A DNA stretch of 64,000 bases, taken from NCBI RefSeq assembly GCF_905220705.1, contig NZ_CAJNAT010000007.1:186001-250000 (forward strand), in the 5' to 3' direction. The position numbers and the translations under genes are program-made. This document shows, one piece after another, positions 1-8,475 of this stretch; position 1 is the first letter of the stretch, and the number at the start of each line of letters is the position of its first letter. The notes under the pieces were generated by a model. That model saw only the letters and a list, made by a program, of their open reading frames with translations. It had not been told where the DNA came from and did not search any database. This DNA is from Paraburkholderia domus. Lineage in GTDB: Bacteria > Pseudomonadota > Gammaproteobacteria > Burkholderiales > Burkholderiaceae.

Positions 1-234
1 GTGGTCGTGGCCCGTGGTGCGCTTGCGGCGCGTCTCCCAGCCGTCCATCCACTTGCCGTGGTCGTCGTACTTGCCGGGAATGAACACCGCCGGCTGCGGC
101 TCGAGCATGCGTTCTTTCGGCGCGAAGAATTCGTCGCTCGCGTAGAGCGCCTGCGCGCCCAGACGCGGGTCGGCGAGGTTCATGTAGCGACGGGTGAAAG
201 CGGGAGCGTTGGGGTCGAGGATCGGATTAGCCAT
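1..234 (-). CDS. alc: Allantoicase, N-terminal part (runs off window)
   Basis: The 78 codons visible read from an ATG at 234 to the window edge without a stop. The product begins MANPILDPNAPAFTRRYMNL, then has an EFFAPKERM stretch and FIPGKYDDHGKWMDGWETRR, which is the conserved N-terminal region of bacterial allantoicases. The enzyme hydrolyses allantoate to ureidoglycolate and urea in purine degradation. Only about a quarter of the expected protein is present, so catalytic residues further along cannot be checked. It lies on the same strand as dctA, 134 bases downstream of it. Family assignment is from recalled sequence similarity. Confidence 0.85.
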   Translation of the reverse strand, partial: MANPILDPNAPAFTRRYMNLADPRLGAQALYASDEFFAPKERMLEPQPAVFIPGKYDDHGKWMDGWETRRKRTTGHDH

Positions 235-367
235 AGTCTCAGTCAAGCAACGAAAAGTGAGAAAGAGTCGGCGGAGTCAGCGCATCCGCCGGGGCAGAAC
301 ACGCGCCGCGTTGGCGCGCTGTCGATTAGCGATGGATCTGGCACAGTGGCCACCTGATCGTGCTCTG

Positions 368-1696
368 TCAGACGGCCGGTGCGTGTTCGCCAGCGGCGGG
401 CTCGACGCCGGTTTCTTCGCCAGCGGGCACATAGCGCAGCGCCGCGTCACGATTCAACACGCGATGGGCGCGCGCCCGGTCAATATCGTTTTCCCACACG
501 GCGACCACCACTGTCGCCACGCAATTGCCGATCAGGTTGGTCAGCGCGCGGGCAATGCCGACGAACCAGTCGACCGGCAGAATCAGCACGAGGCCGAGCA
601 CGGGGATTGCCGGAATCGCGGACAGCGTCGCAGCGAGAATCACGATTGCCGAGCCAGGAATACCGTGCGCGCCTTTCGACGTCACCAGCGACACCAGCAC
701 CACCACGATCAGGTCATGGATGGACAGCGGCGTATTGGTAGCCTGCGCGATGAAAATCACCGCAAGGGTCAGATAGATGGAGAAGCCGTCCAGATTGAAG
801 GAGTAACCGGTCGGAATCACCAGCCCGACAGTCGAATCCTTGACGCCCATCCATTCGAGCTTGCGCATGATCTGCGGCAGCACGGCATCGGACGAAGCGG
901 TACCCAGCACGATCGACAGCTCTTCGCGCAGATAGCGGATCAGCTTGAAGATACTGAAGCCGGCCAGACGCATCACCACACCCAGCACGACCGCCACGAA
1001 CACGAAGCAGCTTGCGTAGAACACCAGCACCAGCATGCCGAGTTGCTTGAGCGACTCGACGCCATAGGTGCCGGTTGTGAACGCGATCGCACCGAGTACG
1101 CCGAGCGGCGCGAGCTTGATGATAAAACCCATCACGCGGAAGAACACCTGCGAAAGCTCGTCGATCAGGCTGTTGACGCGCTGCGCCTTATTGCCCAGCA
1201 GCGACAGCGCCGAACCGAACAGCACCGAAAACACGAGGATCTGCAGAATGTCGCCGGTCGCGAAGGCGTTGATCGCCGTGTCCGGGATGATCTTCAGCAG
1301 AAACCCGGCCGTGTCCTTGAGGCTCTTCGCGTGCTCGGTGTAGGTCGACAGCGAAGCAGGGTCGAGCGAATGCAGGTTGATGTTCATGCCGACGCCAGGC
1401 CGCGTTGCGTAGGCGAGCACCGCGCCGATGACGAGCGCAATCGTCGTCATGGCTTCGAAGTAGACCACCGCCTTCAGCCCGACGCGGCCGACTTTGCGCA
1501 GATCGCCGGCATTCGCCATGCCGCTCACCACCACGCAGAAAACGATCGGCCCGATCACCATCTTGATCAGCTTGAGAAAGCCGTCGCCGAGCGGGCGTAG
1601 CGATTGGGCGAAATGCGGGAACACGGCGCCGAGCACAATGCCCGCCACCAGCGCTATGACAACCCGGCCAAACAGTGAATTGAAGAATTTCAACAC
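368..1696 (-). CDS. dctA: C4-dicarboxylate:cation symporter DctA
   Basis: A 442-residue DAACS-family symporter of the inner membrane, importing succinate, fumarate and malate. The sequence is strongly hydrophobic, with family motifs near KMVIGPIVFCVVV (early), the serine-rich LGTASSDAVLP loop and GYSFNLDGFSIY plus GIPGSAIVILA re-entrant regions. I chose the GTG at 1696 (MLKFFNSLFGR) because AGGAGG lies five bases before it; an upstream ATG at 1720 would add eight residues but would place that ribosome-binding site inside the coding region. The gene is divergent from a FadR-family regulator, and a perfect TGGTC-N-GACC palindrome sits between its promoter and start codon, suggesting direct repression or control by that regulator. 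Confidence 0.93.
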   Translation of the reverse strand: MLKFFNSLFGRVVIALVAGIVLGAVFPHFAQSLRPLGDGFLKLIKMVIGPIVFCVVVSGMANAGDLRKVGRVGLKAVVYFEAMTTIALVIGAVLAYATRPGVGMNINLHSLDPASLSTYTEHAKSLKDTAGFLLKIIPDTAINAFATGDILQILVFSVLFGSALSLLGNKAQRVNSLIDELSQVFFRVMGFIIKLAPLGVLGAIAFTTGTYGVESLKQLGMLVLVFYASCFVFVAVVLGVVMRLAGFSIFKLIRYLREELSIVLGTASSDAVLPQIMRKLEWMGVKDSTVGLVIPTGYSFNLDGFSIYLTLAVIFIAQATNTPLSIHDLIVVVLVSLVTSKGAHGIPGSAIVILAATLSAIPAIPVLGLVLILPVDWFVGIARALTNLIGNCVATVVVAVWENDIDRARAHRVLNRDAALRYVPAGEETGVEPAAGEHAPAV

Positions 1697-1730
1697 GGCT
1701 TCCTCCTGGTTACGAATCACATCTGTTCAG

Positions 1731-1745
1731 ACTGGTCCGACCAGT
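1731..1745. promoter_or_regulatory. FadR/GntR-type operator in the dctA leader
   Basis: ACTGGTC-C-GACCAGT is a perfect 15-base inverted repeat. It matches the TGGTC-N-GACC core bound by FadR-subfamily GntR regulators. It lies just downstream of the likely dctA start point, where a bound repressor would block transcription. The divergently encoded FadR-type protein (1924-2616) is the obvious candidate binder. Confidence 0.6.
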
Positions 1746-1758
1746 TCTGTTATCTCGA

Positions 1759-1787
1759 ATAGTAGGAAGCCGATATACTGGCGTCAA
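1759..1787 (-). promoter_or_regulatory. Sigma-70 promoter of dctA
   Basis: On the minus strand TTGACG (1787-1782) and TACTAT (1764-1759) are separated by 17 bases, a near-consensus -35/-10 pair. Transcription would begin near 1750 and run into the palindrome at 1731-1745 and then dctA. No other good pair was seen in this gap. Confidence 0.65.
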
Positions 1788-1885
1788 GGATTCATTGAAT
1801 AGCGTTTACCCGCTTCTTTTAAACCGTTTCGAGGTCGAATTACACACGTTAAGCAGGCCGTCGTACGAGCGTTCAGAACGCGTAT

Positions 1886-1903
1886 TACAATGCTGGTCAG
1901 ACC
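1886..1903 (+). promoter_or_regulatory. -10 element and second TGGTC-N-GACC operator of the regulator gene
   Basis: TACAAT (1886-1891) is a good -10 on the plus strand; no clear -35 is visible. CTGGTCAGACC (1893-1903) follows immediately and shares the TGGTC-N-GACC core of the dctA-side palindrome. This arrangement suggests autoregulation of the downstream regulator gene. Confidence 0.45.
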
Positions 1904-1923
1904 GCGCACCCAAGTGAGCCACG

Positions 1924-2616
1924 ATGAAAAACGTTCCGCATACCGTCACTGATGCCGCCATCGCGACCATCCGCGAACGGATCGAAGCGGGTGTCTATCC
2001 GGTGGGCAGTTTGCTGCCGGCGCAGCGTCAGCTCTCCGAGGAACTGGCGATCAGTCGCGCATCGCTGCGCGAGGCGCTCTCGACGCTCGAAGCGCTCGGT
2101 CTGCTGATGATCCGTCCCGGCAAGGGCGTTTATGTGGAAAGTGCGCAGGCCACGGCTGCGCAATCGTGGCGCTTCGCGGAGCAGTCGTCGCTGCCGGATA
2201 CCTATCAGATGCGTTTCGCGCTGGAGGGCTTTGTCGCGCGCATGGCGGCGCGGGCTGTCAGCGATTCCGACCTCGCCTGGTTCGAAGACAACATCGCGGC
2301 CATGCAGACCGCGCTCGCCTGCGACGAACTCGACGAAGCCGCCCGCCTCGACTACGACTTCCACATGCGTATCGTGGGCATTGCCGGCAACGCGGCAATC
2401 GAATCGATTCTGAGCAGCGCCGCGGAGATCATGAAGGAAAGCCAGCGGATGCCGTTCTACCGGCGCGAACTGGTGCTGTCCACGTACACCGAGCATCGAG
2501 CGATTCTCGACGCGCTCAAGGCGCGCGATTCCGCTGCCGCCGGCAAAGCGATCGAAACCCACATCTCGAACGCCGCGCAACGCGCCGGCGTCTACTTCCC
2601 AACTCCGCAGGCGTAA
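1924..2616 (+). CDS. FadR-subfamily GntR transcriptional regulator
   Basis: A 230-residue regulator with an N-terminal winged helix (about residues 8-75, including LPAQRQLSEELAISRASLRE and the wing GLLMIRPGKGVYVE) and an all-helical FCD ligand-binding domain (about 90-225). The FCD domain keeps the spaced Asp/His pattern typical of metal and carboxylate binding (DYDFHMRIVG, TEHRAILDAL). Family members sense organic acids such as lactate, pyruvate or dicarboxylates. It is divergent from dctA and has cognate-looking operators in both promoters, so control of dicarboxylate uptake is the likeliest job; the effector is not known. Confidence 0.85.
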   Translation: MKNVPHTVTDAAIATIRERIEAGVYPVGSLLPAQRQLSEELAISRASLREALSTLEALGLLMIRPGKGVYVESAQATAAQSWRFAEQSSLPDTYQMRFALEGFVARMAARAVSDSDLAWFEDNIAAMQTALACDELDEAARLDYDFHMRIVGIAGNAAIESILSSAAEIMKESQRMPFYRRELVLSTYTEHRAILDALKARDSAAAGKAIETHISNAAQRAGVYFPTPQA

Positions 2617-2645
2617 AAAAAGCCGCTCCGAAGAGCGGCTTTTGC
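2617..2645. terminator. Bidirectional rho-independent terminator
   Basis: AGCCGCTC-CGAA-GAGCGGCT (2621-2640) forms an 8-bp stem with a tetraloop. It is flanked by an A run on the left and TTTT on the right, so it can end both the regulator gene (plus strand) and gapA (minus strand). Confidence 0.8.
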
Positions 2646-2695
2646 AGTTGCCCTGCCGGCCGAACAAAGCCGCAAGGCAAGCGAAGTGAAACAGC

Positions 2696-3706
2696 CTACT
2701 TCGCGTTGGCCAGCGCCACCGCGGTGTCCAGCATGCGGTTCGAGAAGCCCCATTCGTTGTCGTACCAGCTCGACACCTTCACCAGACGGCCCGACACCTT
2801 GGTCAGCGTTGCGTCGAACGTCGACGAAGCCGGGTTGTGGTTGAAGTCGATCGAGACCAGCGGCGCCTCGTTGTAACCGAGGATGCCCTTCAGCGCGCCT
2901 TCCGATGCTTCCTTCATGATCGCGTTGACTTCTTCGACCGTCGTGTCGCGCGCGGCGATGAACGACAGGTCGACGACCGACACATTGATCGTCGGGACGC
3001 GAATCGCGTAGCCGTCCAGCTTGCCGTTCAGTTCCGGCAGCACCAGGCCGACCGCCGATGCAGCACCGGTCTTGGTCGGGATCTGGCTATGCGTAGCCGA
3101 ACGCGCGCGGCGCAGGTCTTCGTGGTACACGTCCGTCAAAACCTGGTCGTTCGTGTACGCGTGGATCGTGGTCATCAGACCGTTCACCAGGCCAATCTTG
3201 TCGTTCAGCGGCTTGACGAGCGGTGCCAGGCAGTTGGTCGTGCACGATGCGTTCGAGATCACCGTGTCCGATGCCTTGAGCACGTTGTGGTTCACGCCGT
3301 AGACGATCGTTGCGTCGACATCCTTACCGCCCGGCGCCGAGATGATGACCTTCTTTGCGCCGCCCTTGATGTGCGCGCTTGCCTTTTCCTTGGTCGTGAA
3401 AAAGCCCGTGCATTCCATCACGACGTCGACGTTCAGCTCGCCCCACGGCAGTTCAGCCGGGTTGCGGTTAGCCAGCACGCGGATCTTGTCGCCGTTGACA
3501 ACGAGGTAGTCGCCGTCCACCGTCACTTCGCCCGGGAACTTGCCGTGCGCCGTGTCGTATTGCGTCAGGTGAGCATTCGTCTTGGCATCGCCAAGATCGT
3601 TGATGGCGACGATTTCGATATCGTGCTTCTTGCCGTTTTCATAGAAGGCGCGCAGCGTGTTGCGGCCGATCCGGCCGTAGCCGTTGATTGCGACGCGAAT
3701 CGTCAT
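2696..3706 (-). CDS. gapA: Glyceraldehyde-3-phosphate dehydrogenase, type I
   Basis: A 336-residue NAD-dependent GAPDH of glycolysis/gluconeogenesis. It has the nucleotide-binding NGYGRIGRNTLR at residues 8-19, catalytic Cys155 in SNASCTTNCLAP and His182 in TTIHAYTND. Length is normal for the family. It lies 96 bases downstream of tkt on the same strand, an arrangement that links the pentose-phosphate and lower glycolytic pathways through glyceraldehyde 3-phosphate. An AGGAGATAGACC stretch precedes the ATG. Confidence 0.97.
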   Translation of the reverse strand: MTIRVAINGYGRIGRNTLRAFYENGKKHDIEIVAINDLGDAKTNAHLTQYDTAHGKFPGEVTVDGDYLVVNGDKIRVLANRNPAELPWGELNVDVVMECTGFFTTKEKASAHIKGGAKKVIISAPGGKDVDATIVYGVNHNVLKASDTVISNASCTTNCLAPLVKPLNDKIGLVNGLMTTIHAYTNDQVLTDVYHEDLRRARSATHSQIPTKTGAASAVGLVLPELNGKLDGYAIRVPTINVSVVDLSFIAARDTTVEEVNAIMKEASEGALKGILGYNEAPLVSIDFNHNPASSTFDATLTKVSGRLVKVSSWYDNEWGFSNRMLDTAVALANAK

Positions 3707-3802
3707 GGTCTATCTCCTGATGGCTGAAAAAAAATCGTCCATGTGGGTCTGATTTGCCGGAATTGCCGCGCGTGGGGTCCGCGCGGCAGCCTCGAACGCA
3801 AA

Positions 3803-5824
3803 TCAGCCGAGTGCGGCTTTGGCCGTCTCTACGACGTGCTCGACGGTGAAGCCGAAATGCTTGAACAGAACACCAGCCGGGGCCGATTCGCCGAACGTGT
3901 CGATGCCGACCACGCCGCCTTCCAGACCCACGTACTTGCGCCAGAAATCCGTCACACCCGCTTCGATCGCGACGCGGCGCACACCCTTCGGCAGCACGCG
4001 TTCGCGGTATTCGGCGTCCTGCTTGTCGAACACGTTGGTCGACGGCATCGACACGACACGTGCAGCAATGCCTTCGCGTGCCAGCGGCTCGACCGCGTTC
4101 AACGCCAGTTCGACTTCCGAACCGGTGGCGATCAGGATGATCTTGCGCGCGACGATCTCGTCATTCCAGTCGCGCAGCACGTAACCGCCCTTCTCGATGT
4201 TGGCGATCTGCGCGTCCGTGCGCTCCGAGAACGGCAGGTTCTGACGGCTGAAGATCAGGCACGACGGGCCGTGATACTCGACCGCGTGGGTCCAGGCCAC
4301 CGCCGTTTCGACCGTATCGGCCGGGCGCCACACTTGCAGATTCGGAATCAGACGCAGGCTTGCGACGTGTTCAATCGACTGGTGGGTCGGGCCGTCTTCG
4401 CCCAGACCGATTGAGTCGTGCGTGAACACGAAGATCGACGGCGCCTTCATCAGCGCGGCCACGCGCAGCGCGTTGCGGCTGTAGTCCGAGAACGTCAGGA
4501 ACGTGCCGCCGAAGGCCTTGAAGCCGCCATGCAGCGCCATGCCGTTGATCGCAGCGCTCATGCCGAATTCGCGCACGCCGTAGTTCACGTAGTTGCCGGC
4601 GGCCTTGCCTTCGGCGTTCACGCGCACCGGCTTGGCGGCCTTCCAGTTGGTCAGGTTCGAACCGGTCAGATCGGCAGAACCGCCGAGCAGTTCCGGCAAT
4701 ACAGCCGACAAACCTTCGATTGCCTGTTGCGATGCCTTACGCGTCGCGACGGTTTCCTTGCGTTCGTTAGCGCCGGCGATGATGGCCTGGGCCTTTTCCT
4801 TCCAGTCGGCGGGCAGTTGCTTGGCGTCGCGGCGCTTGAATTCAGCGGCTTCCTGCGGGTATTTGGCTGCATACGCTGCAAACGCCTTGTCCCAATCAGA
4901 TTCGTTACGTGCGCCGGCTTCCGTCGCGTCCCACGCTGCATAGACTTCTTGCGGGATCACGAACGGCTCCCACTTCCAGCCGATCGCTTCGCGCGTTGCC
5001 GCGATTTCCTTGTCACCGAGCGGCGAGCCGTGCGAATCGTGGCTGCCCGCCTTGGTCGGCGCGCCTTCGCCAATCACGGTCTTGCAGCAGATCAGCGTCG
5101 GCTTGTCCGATTGCTTGGCTTGCTTGATGGCGGCGTCAACCGCGTCGACGTCATGGCCGACCACGTTCGGGATCACGTTCCAGCCATACGCTTCGAAGCG
5201 CTTCGGCGTGTCGTCGTGGAACCAGTGGACCACTTCGCCGTCGATCGAGATGCCGTTGTCGTCGTAAAAGGCGATCAGCTTGTTCAGCTTCAGCACGCCC
5301 GCGAGCGAGCAGGCTTCGTGCGAGATGCCTTCCATCAGGCAACCGTCGCCGACGAACACGTACGTGTGGTGGTCGACGATCTTTGCGTCAGACTTGTTGA
5401 ATTCGGTGGCAAGCAGCGATTCGGCGAGCGCCATGCCGACTGCGTTGGCCAGACCCTGGCCGAGCGGGCCGGTGGTCGTTTCGACGCCCGGCGTGATGCC
5501 GTATTCCGGGTGGCCCGGCGTCTTCGAATGCATCTGGCGGAAGTTCTTCAGCTCTTCCATCGGCAAATCGTAGCCGGTCAGGTGCAGCAGCGAGTACAGC
5601 AGCATCGAGCCGTGACCGTTCGACAGAATGAAACGGTCGCGATCGGCCCATTGCGGGTTCTTCGGGTTGTGACGCAGATGGCGCGACCACAAAGCCACAC
5701 CGATTTCGGCCATGCCCATCGGCATGCCGGGGTGACCGGAATTCGCTTTTTGAACGGCATCCATGGACAACGCGCGGATTGCGTTGGCCATCAGGGAAGT
5801 GGGTGCGGGAGACGGGGTCGTCAT
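3803..5824 (-). CDS. tkt: Transketolase
   Basis: A 673-residue thiamine-diphosphate enzyme that moves two-carbon units between sugar phosphates. Visible motifs are the N-terminal NSGHPGMPMGMAEIG, the ThDP/Mg motif GDGCLMEGISHEA continuing to the Asn of FYDDNGIS, and EDGPTHQSIEHVASLR of the pyrimidine-binding domain, followed by a C-terminal transketolase domain. Length matches the family. It is probably co-transcribed with gapA downstream. Upstream it is divergent from the spermidine synthase-like gene. Confidence 0.97.
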   Translation of the reverse strand: MTTPSPAPTSLMANAIRALSMDAVQKANSGHPGMPMGMAEIGVALWSRHLRHNPKNPQWADRDRFILSNGHGSMLLYSLLHLTGYDLPMEELKNFRQMHSKTPGHPEYGITPGVETTTGPLGQGLANAVGMALAESLLATEFNKSDAKIVDHHTYVFVGDGCLMEGISHEACSLAGVLKLNKLIAFYDDNGISIDGEVVHWFHDDTPKRFEAYGWNVIPNVVGHDVDAVDAAIKQAKQSDKPTLICCKTVIGEGAPTKAGSHDSHGSPLGDKEIAATREAIGWKWEPFVIPQEVYAAWDATEAGARNESDWDKAFAAYAAKYPQEAAEFKRRDAKQLPADWKEKAQAIIAGANERKETVATRKASQQAIEGLSAVLPELLGGSADLTGSNLTNWKAAKPVRVNAEGKAAGNYVNYGVREFGMSAAINGMALHGGFKAFGGTFLTFSDYSRNALRVAALMKAPSIFVFTHDSIGLGEDGPTHQSIEHVASLRLIPNLQVWRPADTVETAVAWTHAVEYHGPSCLIFSRQNLPFSERTDAQIANIEKGGYVLRDWNDEIVARKIILIATGSEVELALNAVEPLAREGIAARVVSMPSTNVFDKQDAEYRERVLPKGVRRVAIEAGVTDFWRKYVGLEGGVVGIDTFGESAPAGVLFKHFGFTVEHVVETAKAALG

Positions 5825-6105
5825 GTCGAGTCCGGGGACAGAGTCAGAAAGCGGTGCGCGCTACAGGCCCGGATGCTCGAATGCCAGTCCACTTCGGCGC
5901 ACGGTGCGGCGCCGGGAGACGCGAAACGGGCAGAGCAAACGGACAAGGCTAAAAGCGTGACATTCTAACAGAACGTTGCCCCCCACCCCGCTCGGGAAGC
6001 CGCCTGGTTGTGTGGGCGGCGCCACTCGGCGGGGCCACGCGGCACATCTGCCCTTTACAATTGGGCAACCTGAACCTACCGCGCTCCAGACGGAGCCCGC
6101 CATCC

Positions 6106-7086
6106 GTGAGCGCTCCCCTGCTGTTCCAGCCAACCGCCGACGCAGTCTACGGATTTCCGAACGCGCGCCGGCTTGCACGCGTCGATTCGCCCTACCAGCG
6201 TATCGAGGTATGGGACACGCCGCAGCTCGGCCGACTGTTTACGCTCGACGGCCGCCCGATGACCGCCAGCGGCGACGAATTCATCTACCACGAATGCATG
6301 GTGCATCCGGCTGCGCTGGCGCATCCGTCGCCAAAAGCAGCGTTGGTACTGGGTGGCGGCGATGGCGGCGCCGCGCGGCAACTGCTGAAGCACCCAGGCA
6401 TCGAACGGATCGTGGTGGCGGAGCTCGACGCCGAAGTCGTGCGCATGACCAGCGAGTACCTGCCCGACGTGCAGGGCCGCGCTTTCGACGATCCGCGCGT
6501 TGAACTGGTAATCGGCGACGCCGCGGAATACGTCGTGAAGGCTGGCCAGGCGGTGACGGCCCAAGCCGCAGTGGAAGCGGCACGGGCCGCGGCACCGGAT
6601 GCAAACGTGGCCGCGGATGCAGCATCGGCACCCGCAGTAGCTGCAACTTCAGCCGCTGCACAGTTCGATCTGGTCGTGTTCGACCTGACTCCGCCGGACT
6701 CACCCGCCGCCGGCCTATACACGCCGGACTTCTACATGCAGCTCAAACGCGTCATGAGCCCGACCGCCGCGCTCTCACTCCATCTCGGTTCTCCTTATTT
6801 CCACGCTGAGCGCATCGCCCGCCTGCTCGACGATCTGCGCGACACATTCGTCATCGTGCGCACAATGAGCACCTTCGTGCCGCTTTACGGCTCGCTCTGG
6901 ATGATGGCGACCGCCAGCGACACGCTCGACGCCGCTGCCGTCACCGTCGGATCACTCACCGAGCGCCTTGCCGCGCGTCGAATCGGCACGTTGAAGCACT
7001 ACGACCCGGCCCTGCACGCCGGACTGTTCTCGGCATCCCGGTCTGTGCGCGATAAACTAAGTCAATTCTTAAAGCCATCAAGCTAA
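6106..7086 (+). CDS. speE: Spermidine synthase-like aminopropyltransferase
   Basis: A 326-residue protein of the spermidine synthase (PABS) family, which transfers an aminopropyl group from decarboxylated S-adenosylmethionine to putrescine. The cofactor loop GGGDGGAARQLLKH starts at residue 83, AELDAEV follows, and FDLTPPDSPAAGLYTPDFY covers the catalytic Asp and gatekeeper region. I chose the GTG at 6106 because GGAG lies ten bases upstream; a longer reading from 6010 adds 32 unlike residues. Residues about 145-186 are an alanine-rich low-complexity insert absent from typical SpeE. Function on spermidine itself is inferred. Confidence 0.8.
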   Translation: MSAPLLFQPTADAVYGFPNARRLARVDSPYQRIEVWDTPQLGRLFTLDGRPMTASGDEFIYHECMVHPAALAHPSPKAALVLGGGDGGAARQLLKHPGIERIVVAELDAEVVRMTSEYLPDVQGRAFDDPRVELVIGDAAEYVVKAGQAVTAQAAVEAARAAAPDANVAADAASAPAVAATSAAAQFDLVVFDLTPPDSPAAGLYTPDFYMQLKRVMSPTAALSLHLGSPYFHAERIARLLDDLRDTFVIVRTMSTFVPLYGSLWMMATASDTLDAAAVTVGSLTERLAARRIGTLKHYDPALHAGLFSASRSVRDKLSQFLKPSS

Positions 7087-7200
7087 CGCGTGGGCAAAAT
7101 GCACGATTCGGTCGGCGCGCGCTATCGGTGTATCGATACGCGAACGCCCGCCTGGCCTCGCAGCATGCATCCCGCAACCCCAAAAGATCCGGAGAACCCC

Positions 7201-7614
7201 ATGACCGCCCCCCGCCCAGCCGGTGTGCCCTGGTTGACCCCCTATCTGACGGTGCGCGACGCGCGTGCCGCCACGGCGTTCTTCGAGGCTGCATTCAGCT
7301 TCGAGGTACGTGATAGCGTCCAGGACGACGGTGTCGTCATGCATGTCGAGATGACCTACCAGGGCCAGCTGATCGTGATGTTCGCGCCGGAAGGCGCGTT
7401 CGGCTCGGCGGCGAAAACACCCAAAAGCGCGGGCGCGATTGCGCCGCAATCGTTCTATGTCTATGTCGACGATGTCGACGCGGTTTACACGCGGGCGCTA
7501 GCCGCCGGCGCAAAATCGCTGAGCGAGCCACAGGATCAGTTCTGGGGCGACCGGTTTGCCCAGGTCGAAGACCTGGACGGTTACCGCTGGGCGCTCGCTC
7601 GCCACCTTTCGTGA
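7201..7614 (+). CDS. VOC-superfamily (glyoxalase/bleomycin-resistance-like) protein
   Basis: A 137-residue protein starting at the ATG at 7201, which has GGAG eight bases before it. It has the beta-alpha-beta-beta-beta repeats of the VOC fold: PYLTVRDARAATAFFEAAF at the start, QSFYVYVDDVDAVYTRALAAGA in the second half and the closing WGDRFAQVEDLDGYRWALA. It resembles the PhnB-like subgroup with no defined substrate. It is followed within 20 bases by rsmE, so the two may be co-transcribed. No enzymatic activity can be named. Confidence 0.8.
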   Translation: MTAPRPAGVPWLTPYLTVRDARAATAFFEAAFSFEVRDSVQDDGVVMHVEMTYQGQLIVMFAPEGAFGSAAKTPKSAGAIAPQSFYVYVDDVDAVYTRALAAGAKSLSEPQDQFWGDRFAQVEDLDGYRWALARHLS

Positions 7615-7633
7615 ACTAATGAGTATTTTTCTG

Positions 7634-8374
7634 ATGCCTCGCTTCTTCGTCGGTACGCCTCTCAAGCCCGACGACATCATGCAGTTGCCCGATGACGTCA
7701 CGCGCCACATCCTCGTGCTGCGTTTGCAGCCCGGCGATTCGATCGTGCTTTTCAACGGTGAAGGCGGCGAATACAGCGCCGAACTCATCGAGGTCGAACG
7801 CCGTTCAGCCAAAGTGAGAATTCACGAATTCCGCAATATCGAAGTTGAAGCGCCGTATCACCTCACTCTCGCTCAGGGCATTGCCGGCGGCGACAAGATG
7901 GACTGGCTCATCGAGAAAGCGGTCGAACTTGGAGCATCATGTTTCGTGCCACTGACCACCACGCGCAGCGTCGTGCGTCTTTCTGGCGATCGCGCGCAGC
8001 GGCGGCATGTGCACTGGCAGGGCATCGTGCGCGCCTCGTGCGAACAATGCGGGCGCAATCGCTTGCCGGAAGTGATGCCGGTGCGTGAGATCGCCACGTG
8101 GCTCGGCGCACTGCCTCGCACGCCCGAAGAAGGCGAAATGCGCATTCTGCTGTCGCCGCGCGCCAGCATCAGCTTTTCAGCGCTGCCCGCCAATCCTCCC
8201 TTCGGACGCGTGACCGTGCTGGTCGGCCCGGAAGGCGGTTTTTCGGCTGCGGAAGAAGCTGCTGCAACCGATCACGGATTTACCGCCGTGGGTCTCGGTC
8301 CACGCGTGTTGCGCACGGAAACCGCCGGCATCGCCGTGCTTTCGGCGCTGGCGGCTCGCTGGGGCGCCTGGTAA
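7634..8374 (+). CDS. rsmE: 16S rRNA (uracil-1498-N3)-methyltransferase RsmE
   Basis: A 246-residue SPOUT methyltransferase that methylates U1498 of 16S rRNA. It starts MPRFFVGTPL as family members do; an in-frame ATG at 7619 would add five residues. The N-terminal PUA-like part (about 1-75) precedes the knotted SPOUT domain with GGDKMDWLIEKAVELG, LVGPEGGFSAAEE and LGPRVLRTETAGIAVLSAL, the S-adenosylmethionine-binding trefoil. It sits downstream of the VOC gene and ends at a clear terminator. Confidence 0.93.
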   Translation: MPRFFVGTPLKPDDIMQLPDDVTRHILVLRLQPGDSIVLFNGEGGEYSAELIEVERRSAKVRIHEFRNIEVEAPYHLTLAQGIAGGDKMDWLIEKAVELGASCFVPLTTTRSVVRLSGDRAQRRHVHWQGIVRASCEQCGRNRLPEVMPVREIATWLGALPRTPEEGEMRILLSPRASISFSALPANPPFGRVTVLVGPEGGFSAAEEAAATDHGFTAVGLGPRVLRTETAGIAVLSALAARWGAW

Positions 8375-8398
8375 GCCGACTTTCAAGCGCCAAAAGCA

Positions 8399-8424
8399 AA
8401 GGCCCGCCAATTGGCGGGCCTTAC
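8399..8424. terminator. Rho-independent terminator after rsmE
   Basis: AAGGCCCGCC-AATT-GGCGGGCCTT (8399-8422) is a perfect 10-bp stem with a 4-base loop. The tail is only moderately T-rich. It lies between the converging rsmE and barstar genes and probably serves both. Confidence 0.7.
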
Positions 8425-8475
8425 TCTTTCTTTTGCTGCAGCAGGCAGTGCTCAGGCACCCTATTCGCGCATACC

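Noticed and set aside
194..1600. A 468-codon plus-strand frame across dctA
   Set aside because: It is His/Arg/Gln-rich antisense reading of dctA without any recognised domain.
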